Part shown: positions 11,148 to 20,606 of the stretch, one piece after another
Layout: each line of letters begins with the position of its first letter
Position numbering within the stretch: position 1 is the stretch's first letter
Assembly (NCBI RefSeq): GCF_022539505.1
Contig: NC_061508.1
Span: 95,645,276 to 95,709,275 of the forward strand
Direction of reading: 5' to 3'
Length of the DNA stretch: 64,000 nt
Origin: Lolium rigidum
Lineage: Eukaryota > Streptophyta > Magnoliopsida > Poales > Poaceae
Program-made: the position numbers and the translations under genes
Notes under the pieces: generated by a model
What the model was told of the DNA's origin: nothing
Seen by the model: only the letters and a program-made list of their open reading frames with translations
The model's database searches: none

Positions 11148-11468
11148 GTTACTCTTTGCCGTGTGCACAATCTCGGGGCACACGACAAAGAGACTTGGTG
11201 GGCACACAATCAGATGGTCACGGCGCGGTCCTGACATGTGAGACCCATGCCTTACTCTTTGCCGTGTGCCTGCACACACGGCAGAGGGCAATTCTTTACC
11301 GTGTGCCTAATAATCACCCTTTGCCGTGTGCCTTGTGCAAGCACACGGTAAAGAGTGACAAAAATGCCAGATTACACATGTTGCTCCACGTGTCCCTCTT
11401 TGCCGTGTGCATGCACACAACAAAGAATTTGAAAACTCTTTGTCCTGTTCATGCACACGGCAGAAAGT
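11148..11468. repeat. CACTA subterminal repeats, CTTTGCCGTGTGC motif in both orientations
   Basis: The motif TTTGCCGTGTGC and its inverse GCACACGGCAAAG occur about ten times within 320 bases, several as facing pairs, with mutated copies (CTTTACCGTG, CTTTGTCCTG). In CACTA elements such repeats bind the TNPA-type protein and help form the transposition complex. Motif seen; function from the family. Confidence 0.8.
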
Positions 11469-12039
11469 GACCATACTTTTTTTTTCCAGCAATCCCAGCA
11501 ATTTAAAAATTCCAGAATACATAATATATGCTGGAATTCATTCTAGATTCATAATTGCATATTTATATGCATGTATAAGCACCAAATACCATCCACAATA
11601 ATCAAATACATCATTGGTTCACACAAATTCATGGAAACATGCATCAAAATTCACAAAAATCATCCATTACACATCCAAATTCAGCCATAGCATCAATATT
11701 TACACACAAGTACATTAATACATTGAAATGGCATACAAATGAAGCAACCATGAAGCTCATGCCATCGATGCCATCCATAATGCCCGCTCCTAGCTCCGAT
11801 CCATCCACAACAAAAGAGAAAGACATGAACGCGTGAGGAATCATTCATTGGAATGCAAAAACAAGAAAAATAGATAGCAATGTTCATTGAAATGCAATCA
11901 CAAGTACATATGAACGAAAGACATAGCATCACTACAAAAACGAAGAGTAGTTGACATGCATTAGCAATATGACAGGGGGTAAGCTTTCGCTTGCATCGAA
12001 CCAAAAAAATATTTCAACCTGAGGAGTAGCCAGTTGACA

Positions 12040-12960
12040 GTAGTGGACTAAGTCTAAGTTGGACATGAAAGTAAGTTTTGACGGTAATCTACGAGTTTTA
12101 AAGTTCACTAACCACTTGGCTCCGTCAAACGGCGAAGTTCGGGGAGTAGAGTCTAGTGGGGGTGTGAATGCTCCTGCTCCTGGTGTTCCGCGAGCCATGG
12201 TCGACATCGGCGACCCGTTGGAGCCCCCGGCAGAGGCACCCGTATCGTACATGCATGAAAATTGGATGGTTATGACCTTCTAGAAAGAAATGGTAACCAC
12301 ATGTAAATTTTTTGAACTTGAGAACTTACAGTTGCGTTTGGTGATTGATGCTCCAACTCCAGGCATGCCCATCGGCATTTGGTCAACAGGCCCCATGTCG
12401 TTGTTCTGGAACGCAGACTGCATAGCATGTATTGGAAACAGAGTTAGTAAATGAAACTAATGATTTCCGCTAACATGTAATACCCATGAAACTTACCGCT
12501 AGCTAGGCCATCTGTGCCTACAGTTGAGAGTTCGCCGCCTTCATCGCGTCTATCTCAACCTTCTGCTCCTCGTCCTGCCGCTTCGTCTGCTCCTCGAGGG
12601 CTGCGTTCCGTGCAGCCATCGCGTCCAACTCATGACCCGGTGAAATGGTTGCATTAGTTAAAATGAAAACATGCTAAGTCACAAGAGATAGGGAGCTGAC
12701 AAAGTAGCGAAACTAACCGCCCGTAGGTCACGTGCAGGCTCGTCACGGGTCTGGATCTGGAGGCTCAAGCTCATAGACCTAGCCCTAATGCTGGCTAGGT
12801 TCTCGGTCTGCACAGGCAAGGCACAGGCTCCAAAGGTAGGCCGGCCGCACTTCTTCCCGCCTCCCGCCACCATGACAATCTCCGGGTCCAAGTCCCGGGA
12901 GCTTGGCTCAGCATTTTCTATTTTATTGCAACCATTGATGTGTTGCAATGCAAATAATAA
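12040..12960 (-). pseudogene. CACTA TNPA-like protein (Transposase_24 type), C-terminal exons
   Basis: On the minus strand one exon reads SSRDLDPEIVMVAGGGKKCG, then SIRARSMSLSLQIQTRDEPA, ending at a donor-like GCG|GTTAGT near 12,720. This GGGKK-H/C-G and R-A-R-S pattern is typical of the conserved end of plant Transposase_24 proteins. A second block at about 12,500-12,635 encodes a coiled-coil-like stretch, HELDAMAARNAALEEQTKRQ. A proline/glycine-rich tail follows at 12,040-12,400. Stops interrupt it (after ANSQL), and the N-terminal part is absent. The protein would bind the subterminal repeats. Confidence 0.6.
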
Positions 12961-13145
12961 CAAAGGATTTGCATTGCAACACTTCACCCTACCTTCTGTT
13001 AAAAATCTTACTATAGTTGTTATTCTTGTTATCCTATATTAATTCTGTTAAAATGGATCAAAGGAGCGGCTTTACAGGAAAGAGCCGATGGCTCTCAAAA
13101 GGGGGATCTGGTGCCTAGTGCACTGCTACTACTAGTCCTACTCTA

Positions 13146-13712
13146 CTAGTTGTCGCTGTCCTCATCGTCGCCGTCGTCGATGCCGTCGGCACTGCTCCCA
13201 GGAAGTTCCTCGTCGCTGCTGCCCCAGCCCTCGGCCGGAGCTTCTTCTTCCTCATCATCATCATCCTCGCTGTACGCCCAAGAGCGGTAGCGCTTTGTCG
13301 GCGGGTATCCGATGGAGGAGGAGGATTCATCCTCCTCCTCTTCCTCCTCGTCATCATCATCGTCTTCGCTGTCCGCCCAAGCACGGAATCGCATTGCCGG
13401 CGGATGCTTAGCGGGGGAGGAGGAATCATCCTCCTCCTTTTCCTCTTCTTCCTCTACTTCTTCTTCTTCCTCCTTCCCGTCGGAGGAGGTGGGTTTCACC
13501 CAGGGATGGAGGTCGTCTTCGCTTTCGCTTATCAGCTCCCCTTCGATGAGGAACTTGAGGTCGTCTTCCCCATCGGTCAGAGGCAGGTCGCCATCTGATC
13601 CGACGAATGCTTCGGGTGGACCGTCTGGCACATGGTCGAAGTTCCACTCCGGCTCGCTTGAGGAGAAAGACTGGAGGGAGAGGCCGGAGGAGACGGAAGA
13701 AGAGGAAGACAT
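13146..13712 (-). CDS. Antisense extra ORF of Tat element A: acidic Ser/Glu/Asp-rich protein
   Basis: An intact 188-codon frame on the strand opposite to its host retrotransposon, between where pol would be and the 3' LTR. It starts MSSSSSVSSGLSLQSFSSSE and is dominated by Ser, Glu and Asp. It contains an internal repeat: HPPAMRFRAWADSEDDDD and YPPTKRYRSWAYSEDDDD, each followed by a Glu run. Composition suggests a disordered acidic protein; no enzyme motif is visible. Extra ORFs in this position, including antisense ones, are known for plant Tat elements, but their role is not. A weak TATA-like TTATTTAA lies about 80 bases upstream (near 13,795). The absence of stops over 188 codons is partly favoured by the repetitive composition, so coding status is likely but not certain. 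Confidence 0.65.
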   Translation of the reverse strand: MSSSSSVSSGLSLQSFSSSEPEWNFDHVPDGPPEAFVGSDGDLPLTDGEDDLKFLIEGELISESEDDLHPWVKPTSSDGKEEEEEVEEEEEKEEDDSSSPAKHPPAMRFRAWADSEDDDDDEEEEEEDESSSSIGYPPTKRYRSWAYSEDDDDEEEEAPAEGWGSSDEELPGSSADGIDDGDDEDSDN

Positions 13713-13999
13713 TGCTACAGGGAAAGAGGGTTTTTTGGTGCCGATAGCTAGAACAGAGGAAGGGGATGAAGAGGGCTAATCGATCGGCACGGTTAAATAA
13801 TGAGGAGCCTAGTGGAGATTTAATGCCATTGCAGTTTCCGAGGAAGTGATGCTAAAGCTATCAAATTTTGCAGAGAAGTTGAGAAGACAAGGTGTCATGA
13901 TGAAGGATACTGCAATGGTTCTGCTCTGCCACGACATGACCCGACGAAGGAAAAGCAGAGTGATTTTGGAATTATCAATTCCAAAACCAGGGAGGCATG

Positions 14000-15160
14000 T
14001 GTTATCACCAGAATTTGACCGAGTCAGAGGTGGGCCGCGATCAAGATGGATTTGAAGAATATACATGGAAGAAATACGTGAATCGGCCTGTTATGCAAAG
14101 TTTGGGCTAGTTGGCATGTGTATCTGTAATATAGTAGGATACGTGTCGGTTAGGTAGAGTTTGTCTCGTGCACGGTGGGTATTATTCCCACGTTAGAAAG
14201 TCCCCTAGACTATAAATATGTATCTAGGGTTTATGAAATAAACAACAACCAACGTTCACCACAAATCAATCTCGGCGCATCGCCAACTCCTTCGTCTCGA
14301 GGGTTTCTTCCGGTAGCATCATGCTGCCTAGATCGCATCTTGCGATCTAGGCAGCACAAGCTTATTTCGTTGTTCATGCGTTGCTCGTACTGAAGCCTTT
14401 TTGATGGCGAGCAACGTAGTTATCTTAGATGTGTTAGGGTTAGCATAGTTCTTCGTATCATATGCTGTCGTAGTGCAACCCTTATGCATCTAGCCGCCCT
14501 TACACCTATCTTAGGTGTAGGGGCGGCACCCCGCTTGATCATTATTTAGTAGATCCGATCCGTTACGGTTGCTCCTTGTTCTTCAAAGATTAATTTAATA
14601 TCTGCAATAGTTAGGCCTTACAAAGGGTTGGAGGATCCAGCGACGCGTAGGGTGTAGTTTGCTAGCCCTAGACAGGATGTTCCGGGGATCAACCTCGTGT
14701 TGGTTTTTAGGCCTTGTCTAGGATCGGCTTACGATCACCGTACGTGACCGCGAGGCCCAATCGTGAGTAGGATGATCCGATTATGCGGTGAAAACCCTAA
14801 ATCGTCGTAGATCGGTTTAGCTTTATCTTGATCAAGCAGGACCACCATATATTCGTGCACCTCGTACGAATCATGGGTGGATCGGCTCCTTGAGCCGATT
14901 CACGTGAATAACCCGAGAGCCGATCGAGGCTCGTATTTAATGTTTACGTGTATGCCATGCAGAAACTAAGCGAGGCATCTCCATCACCTTCCCGACCAGG
15001 TATAGGTCAGGTGGCACGCCCTTGCACCAGCATCGGACGTGCGTGCCGGAGGCTTTGCGGGCCGTCGCTCGGAGGGACCAGGGCCAGCCGCAGCCCTAAG
15101 TTGTTCCCGGCTCTACTGTGTTGCCCGTCGCTACTCGCCGGTGGGTTTCTGACCGCAACA
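14000..15160 (+). repeat. 3' LTR of Tat element A (1161 bp)
   Basis: Begins TGTTATCACCAG after a purine-rich tract and ends TTTCTGACCGCAACA. A TATA box (ctataaata, 14,210-14,218) gives a probable start near 14,240. The downstream leader is full of inverted repeats (separate entry). The bases following the LTR, gaacc, may be one copy of the target duplication, but the left copy is not preserved. Confidence 0.75.
14322..14527 (+). other. Hairpin series in the LTR leader
   Basis: Three inverted repeats lie close together downstream of the TATA box. The first is 14,322-14,356, a perfect 16-bp stem starting TGCTGCCTAGATCG with loop TCT. The second is 14,379-14,416, a perfect 9-bp stem CGTTGCTCG with a 20-base loop. 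The third is 14,493-14,527, a 16-bp stem starting GCCGCCCTTACACC with one G:T-type mismatch and again loop TCT. A fourth, ATCGGCTC-CTT-GAGCCGAT, sits at 14,881-14,899. All would be in the transcript. Function unknown. Confidence 0.75.
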
Positions 15161-16567
15161 GAACCTGCACAACACAATCAAAATACTTTGCCCCAACTTA
15201 ACAGTGAGGTTGTCAATCTCACCGGCTTGCTGTAAACAAAGGATTAAACGTATGGTGTGGAGAATGATGTTTGCTTGTGAAGAACAACAGAGAACAGAGA
15301 TTGCAGTAGATTGTATTTCAGATGTAAAAGAATGGACCGGGGTCGACAGTTCACTAGTGGTGTCTCTCCAATAAGATAAATAGCATGTTGGGTGAACAAA
15401 TTACAGTTGGGCAATTGACAAAAAGAGATTCATACACATATCATGATGACTACTATGAGATTTACTTAGGGCATTACGACAAAGAACATAGACCGCTATC
15501 CAGCATGCATCTATGCCTAAAAAGTCCACCTTCGGGTTAGCATCCGCACCCCTTCCAGTATTAAGTTGCAAACAACAGACAATTGCATTAAGTACCGTGC
15601 GTAATGTAATCAACACAAATATCCTTAGACAAAGCATCGATGTTTTATTCCTAGTGGCAACAAGCACATCCATAACCTTAGAACATTCTCGTCACCGTCC
15701 CGCATTCAATGGAGGCATGAACCCACTATCGAGCATAAATACTCCCTCTTGGAGTCACAAGTATCAACTTGGCCAGAGCCTCTACTAGCAACGGAGAGCA
15801 TGCAAGATCATAAACAACACATATATGATCGATCAATAATCAACTTGACATAGTATTTAATATTCATCGGATCCCAACAAACACAACATGTAGCATTACA
15901 AATAGATGATCTTGATCATGATAGGCAGCTCACAAGATCTAAACATGATAGCACAAGAGGAGAAGACAACCATCTAGCTACTGCTATGGACCCATAGTCC
16001 AAGGATGAACTACTCACGCATCAATCCGGAAGCGGGCATGATGATGTAGAGCCCTCCGGTGATGATTCCCCTCTCCGGCAGGGTGCCGGAGGCGATCTCA
16101 TGAATCCCCCGAGATGGGATTGGTGGCGGCGGCGTCACAGTAACTTTTCTCGTATCGTGGCTCTCGGTGATAGGGTTTTCGCGACGGAGGGAATTTATAG
16201 GCGAAGGGGCAGAGTCGGGAGACGCCCGAGGGGCCCACCCCATAGGGCGGCGCGCCCAAGGGTGGGGCCGCGCCCCCTAGGGTGTGGCCGCCTCGTCGCC
16301 CCTCTTCGTCTCCTCTTCGGACATCTGGAAGGCTCCGTGCAAAATAAGACCGTGGGCTTTTGTTTTGTCCAATTCCGAGAATATTTCCTGTGTATAATTT
16401 CTGAAACCAAAAACAGCAGAAAACAGGAACTGGCGCTTCGGCATCTTGTTAATAGGTTAGTGCCGGAAAATGCATAAAAATGATATAAAGTGTATATAAA
16501 ACATGTGAGTATTGTCATATAACTAGCATGGAACATAAGAAATTATAGATACGTTTGACACGTATCA
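15161..16567 (-). mobile_element. 5' part of an Athila-like LTR (minus strand)
   Basis: Read on the minus strand it starts at 16,567 with TGATACGTGTCAAACGTATC. It has a TATA box (CTATAAATTC near 16,200) and continues to ...TTGTGCAGGTTC at 15,161, where the Tat element is inserted. It shares its opening and several blocks (CCGGAACTAACCTATTAAC-like, CATCTTGTTAATAGG) with the two LTRs at 53.7 and 58.7 kb, so it belongs to a related family. The 3' part of this LTR is not found in the window. Confidence 0.65.
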
Positions 16568-16735
16568 TGCACCGGTGAACTTGAAGTGAATAATGTTAGT
16601 TGCACCCACGAATAAGTTGGATAGAAATGGAACATACAAATAATTGCACAATGCTATTTGCTAATTGGATTTTTTTTCAATGTGAACATAATAACGTGCA
16701 CAGTTTAAGTTATATATAGAAAAACATACAATAGC
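16568..16735. other. Unassigned AT-rich sequence
   Basis: About 170 bases between an LTR start and a CACTA transposase fragment. Nothing recognisable. Confidence 0.4.
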
Positions 16736-17677
16736 AATAAATAAGGAACCTAGCCGCGCAAATGTACGGGTTACCCCGCTAGCTCCCTTTATATTCGACG
16801 AGAATCCAGACGGGACTTTGATAGTGCTTAGACATTCAAAAAAGATTTCCTTCTCTGCTTTGGTAAAAGCAAAGCTAGAGTAATGAAAATCCTTAATCTG
16901 TATCATTCTCTGGATCTTGGCGTCTCGTACTTTCATATGTTGTCGGTTCTGCCATGCTTCTGGTGTACCTTTTGTTTTCCCTTACACGCCAAGGAATCCT
17001 AGCGAGTTCACGCAAAGATTTTTCATCACGTGCATCACGTTGATTGAAGAGCGGACCTCTATTACTTCTCAATAGGATAGCTCCTAAAATATAGATTTCT
17101 TCTTTCACATGGGCGCGTGTCCGGCATCGTCATTCGGAACAGATTGTCCGCTAGGATCCTTTCCAAAGATTGCTTCTACATCGTTTAACATATCAAATAC
17201 ATCATCACCAGTACGGTAGATAGGCTTGTTCTGGTGATCTGCCTCACCTTTGAAATGCTTGCCTTTCTTTCTTACGACATGATTCTTCGGAAGAAATCGA
17301 CGATGCCCAAGGTAAACAACCTTTCTAGATTTATCCAAATATACACTGTCAGTCTCATCTAAACAATGTGTGCACGCATTGTATCCCTTGTTTGTATGTC
17401 CTGAAAGGTTGCTAAGAGCAGACTAATCATTGATGGTTACGAAAAGCAACGCTCATAGGTCAAATGACTCATGTTTGTGCTCATCCCACACACGTACATT
17501 GTTTTTGCCCCACAACTGTTAAAGTTCTTCAACTAATGGCCTTAGGTACACATCAATGTCGTTGCCGGGTTGCTTCGGGCCTTGGATGAGCACTAACATC
17601 ATAATGAACTTTCGCTTCATGCACAACCAAGGAGGAAGGTTATAGATACATAGAGTTACAAGTCAGGTGATATGGCT
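16736..17677 (-). pseudogene. CACTA transposase (TNP2/Transposase_21) fragment, degenerate
   Basis: Read on the minus strand from 17,677, it gives LCIYNLPPWLCMKRKFIMM, then LIQGPKQPGNDIDVYLRPLV, VVYLGHRRFLPKNH (about 17,330) and IKVPSGFSSNIKG near 16,790. The same signature blocks occur in the same order in the transposase at 37.5-40.9 kb, so the two are close relatives. At least six in-frame stops are visible (for example TGA in place of Trp near 17,665, and after GHAPM). The upstream part runs into the assembly gap. The encoded enzyme would cut CACTA ends; this copy is dead. Confidence 0.85.
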
Positions 17678-17777
17678 NNNNNNNNNNNNNNNNNNNNNNN
17701 NNNNNNNNNNNNNNNNNNNNNNNNNNNNNNNNNNNNNNNNNNNNNNNNNNNNNNNNNNNNNNNNNNNNNNNNNNNNN
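17678..17777. other. Assembly gap (100 N)
   Basis: Exactly 100 N, the usual placeholder for a gap of unknown size. CACTA sequence lies left of it and the antisense gene of a Tat element right of it, so neighbourhood across this point is not proven. Confidence 0.99.
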
Positions 17778-19134
17778 GTCCCACGCATCGGACCGAATCT
17801 TCTTAGCCGGAGGGGGACGAGAGCTGATAGGAGAGACATTCAAGACCGTCTTCGACTGACCTTCATCAACGATGACATCACCCGAAGAAGTGTGCTTGGA
17901 GGTCGCCTCATCATCGTCTGGACGGCCGTGCTTTGAAGAGCGCAGAGAAGAGCTGTGGTCTGACTCGTCGGCCACATCCTCATACCTATCACTCGATTCA
18001 TCCGGGCTGTTGTATCAAGTGCGGTCGGTCGAGGATCCGAGCGGGGAGGATAGCTGGGCTTAACCTTCCGATTCTGCCGATAAAGGAAATACAAACGTCG
18101 GAGAAAAAATAATAGTGAGTGAAGAACGGTTCAGTCAAGAGAAGAAAGCAGCATAGTCGAGCAAAAAGTCACCTTCTTTGGAGGATTATCACTCGAGAAA
18201 GGGAGATGAGCCAAAGTGGGAGAGTCATCGCGATCAATGTGGGTTATCGCCCGAATACGAGTGTCAAACTCATCGGCTGATAACTCACTACTCTTCGTTC
18301 GAGTGGTGTCCTTTGCTCAAGTGTACTCCCACATTGGGTGATCGCGAAGCATCAAAGGCTTAATTCTACGCATGACAAAGACACAAGACAAATGGAGACC
18401 ATTTATCCAGGGGCCTGAGCTAACCTTACGCAGTTCAAGCAATCTGATCCATCAATGGCTCCGTTTCTTCGAGTTCCTCTTGCGTCAGCTCGTGGTTCCA
18501 TGATTTTCTTCGCGAGAGAAGAGAATGAGGATTGAACTCCGGGAGATCATCGGAATTCTTGCCCTTTAGATAGAACCAGCGTCTACGCCAGTTTTGGACA
18601 GAGGCCAAGAATTTCATGTCAAAATAAATGACATTTTTACCCACTTGGATTCCGAAGGCACCAGTGTTCATGGGCACTTTTTCCCTTTCACCCGCGACAG
18701 GGGGCTCCTTGTTGAACTTCACTCGAAAGATCCGTTTCCACAGGGCCCAGTGAGGGTGAATACCCAGGAAGCACTCACAAAGGACTATGAAACAAGATAT
18801 GTGCTGGATAGCATTTGGGGGAAGATCATGAAGCTGAATCCCGTAGATATGGAGCAGGGCCAAGAAAAACGGATGCAAAGGAAAAGAAAACCACGAGGAA
18901 AGTGGTCGGCAAAGACGACCCTTTCAAGACCTTGGGGGTTCGGAAACACTTCATCCTTAGGGGCTTGCGGAAGCTACCCGGAGCCTGCAAGATTTGGCCT
19001 TCCTTCCGCAGCGAGATAAGGGTCTTCGGTGCAATATTGGAGCCCTTCCAATCTCCTCGTCCTCTTCCTTGCTGCAGCATTGGCAGCTCGCAGCCCCGCT
19101 TGCGGCAGAGACTTTCTTCTTGCCTCGCGGCCAT
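17778..19134 (-). pseudogene. Antisense extra gene of Tat element B (putative gypsy-type transposon domain)
   Basis: Begins MAARQEESLCRKRGCELPML at 19,134, about 100 nt after a TATA box on the same strand. After a frame change near 18,880 it reads HPFFLALLHIYGIQLHDLPP, then IQHISCFIVLCECFLGIHPH and a WALWKRIF block. This is the pattern of the plant domain known as putative gypsy-type transposon (PF04195): F-x-x-x-L-x-x-Y-G-I-x-L-H, N-x-I, L-C-E-x-x-L-G-I, P-H-W-x-L-W. Further blocks look like exons: one ends LPFSSDNPPKK with a donor-like gtgact near 18,172. Another spans about 18,060-17,778, is rich in Ser/Asp and contains PPPAKKIRSDAWD. Frame changes and a stop at 18,435 suggest decay or introns. 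Role unknown. Confidence 0.6.
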
Positions 19135-19226
19135 GGTTGTTTACAGAGGAGCACGAAGAACGAGAGGAAGAAGATGACAGGCGTTGAAAGAGGGGGTAAA
19201 AGACGGGACAGCAGCCCCTTACCCCC

Positions 19227-19234
19227 TATTTATA
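19227..19234 (-). promoter_or_regulatory. TATA box of the antisense gene in Tat element B
   Basis: TATAAATA on the minus strand, within cctatttatag, 100 nt upstream of the antisense ATG at 19,134. Its position and direction are opposite to the LTR promoter. A start near 19,200 would leave a leader of roughly 65 nt. Confidence 0.55.
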
Positions 19235-20046
19235 GAAAGTTACGGGTGATCACCACCGTTCGATTTTTTTACCCTAGCTATGTGTCCTACATCCTAGCCA
19301 CCACGTGGCGCAAGGATACGAACCGCCAACGCTGCCGTTACCAGCACACGATCTTCACGGCGAGACGTGCCGAAATTTCCGCCACTACGCAGCAGAAACT
19401 GCCCCACGATGGCACGACATCACGCCATGACGTGTCATGGGCCCACATTGACCAGTCTAATCGACTGACAACGGTCACCCGATGAGCAATATGGGTGGAT
19501 TCATGGTCATCCCTGACGTCACTCGTCAGGAGAACTATCTCGAACCTTGAACAAGTTATAACAGTCGATGCCTTCTGCAAACAGAAAAATCTCTCGACTA
19601 AAACATAACTCGAAACCTGAGTCTTGAATCTCAAATGGTTCACTCGGATGCCGTACTTACAGTACAAAGGTAAGACTCAAAGAATCTTTTCCTTGAGCCT
19701 GGCCATGATACTCGAGCTATCATTGTCGGTATTTTCCGTGCTGACAGCATGATGAAAAATCCTGGCGGACGTGCTGGGTAAAATACACTTGGGTAAACCT
19801 AACTCGACAAGTTAAGAGTTTTCGACCCTTTTCTTGGCTCGAGTCGGGGGACTCGAGTTAAAGTAGGACGAGTATTGTTTTCACCCGAGAGTGATTTATT
19901 GATCCCGATCGGTCGAGAGATCAAGCGGCTGATCCAATATCCCTCCAAAAAAATACATCATAACCAACTATGATTCGATTGACAGTATTCACGCATACTT
20001 GAGTTTCTACTTAACTCTTCGAGTTAACTAGACACTCGGGGGCTAC

Positions 20047-20606
20047 TGACGTGGGGATGCCTAACGGATCACCCGCATGGGCCTACCTGGTTCAATCAAC
20101 ATAAACGGGCCTGCTACGGAGCCCAACAAAGGCAAAGATTAGGATTTCTACAAGGATACGGAGAACCTTCGACTTACCATACAAGTTAGGCTAGAGTTAC
20201 CGCCTTGGACCCTTACCTTGTAACCTACCTGGACTCGGGTACCGACACCCAGCCATCTATATAAGGCTGGGAGGACCCCCAGGTAGGATAAGCCACGAGA
20301 CACCAAAGCACTTGAGCATTGCGCAAGATCTACTCTTTGCTGCAAACTTAAGTCGCCGAGATTCATTGTAATATCACTCGAAATAATACCGGACGAGCAG
20401 GGAGTAAGGGTTTTACCTCTACGAGGGCCCCGAACCCGGGTAAATCTTGTTCCCCGTCAGCCCAGGATCTGTAAAGTCCGTAGGGTCTATTCTCGAGCCA
20501 AGTACGTGCGGAACCTTCGAGTGCAAGGTTCAGGCACTGCATGGCTGTCTTTTTAGTTCCTTTCTGGCACTTTACCGCTAGTAGATAATCTTTTAGCCAG
20601 CTAACA
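20047..20606 (+). repeat. 3' LTR of Tat element B (560 bp)
   Basis: Starts TGACGTGGGGATGCC after the polypurine tract and ends TTTTAGCCAGCTAACA. The TATA box ctatataagg lies at about 20,256-20,265. The next five bases, tcagc, could be the target duplication; the left copy is not available. Confidence 0.75.

Larger units (their letters stand above)
11058..13055 (-). mobile_element. CACTA transposon remnant (3' part of a minus-strand element)
   Basis: Subterminal repeats at 11,148-11,468, a gene-free AT-rich 3' untranslated stretch (about 11,480-11,980) and exons of a TNPA-like gene on the minus strand (12,040-12,960) are arranged as in the 3' half of a CACTA element. No CACTA terminus is left at the left edge, where an LTR piece abuts. 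On the right the remnant meets a Tat retrotransposon at about 13,055. Confidence 0.65.
13056..15160 (+). mobile_element. Tat-type gypsy element A, 3' end only (antisense ORF plus 3' LTR)
   Basis: Retains about 0.95 kb of internal sequence and the LTR at 14,000-15,160. The polypurine-like ccagggaggca lies directly before the LTR, which shows that the retrotransposon is in plus orientation and this is its 3' LTR. Everything upstream (gag-pol, 5' LTR) is missing; CACTA sequence begins instead. It lies within an Athila-like LTR that resumes at 15,161. Tat lineage is inferred from the antisense extra ORF and the LTR style. Confidence 0.6.
17778..20606 (+). mobile_element. Tat-type gypsy element B, 3' end (antisense gene plus 3' LTR)
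   Basis: A polypurine-like ctcgggggctac at 20,035-20,046 immediately precedes the LTR, fixing plus orientation. Upstream lies a gene on the opposite strand (17,778-19,134). About 0.8 kb between that gene's TATA box and the LTR carries short inverted repeats, for example CTCGAGTC-GGGG-GACTCGAG near 19,848. The 5' part is lost in or beyond the gap. The LTR is followed directly by gag-like sequence of another element, so element B probably inserted there. Confidence 0.65.

Noticed and set aside
11926..11942. CACTACAAAAACG as a CACTA left terminus
   Set aside because: It sits inside the 3' untranslated region of the CACTA remnant, to the right of the subterminal repeats, with no inverted partner. 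Possible but unsupported.
12788..13042. Plus-strand frame opposite the CACTA TNPA-like exon
   Set aside because: Shadow of the minus-strand exon with recognisable Transposase_24 wording.
13312..13779. Serine-rich plus-strand frame opposite the acidic antisense ORF
   Set aside because: The GAG/GAT repeats of the minus-strand frame necessarily read as serine codons on the other strand; the minus-strand frame has the better start and the internal repeat.
10462..16567. One LTR split by the CACTA and Tat elements, joining 10,462-11,057 with 15,161-16,567
   Set aside because: The two pieces could form a start and an end, but the sequences at the break do not continue into each other and flanking bases do not match, so I keep them as separate LTR families.
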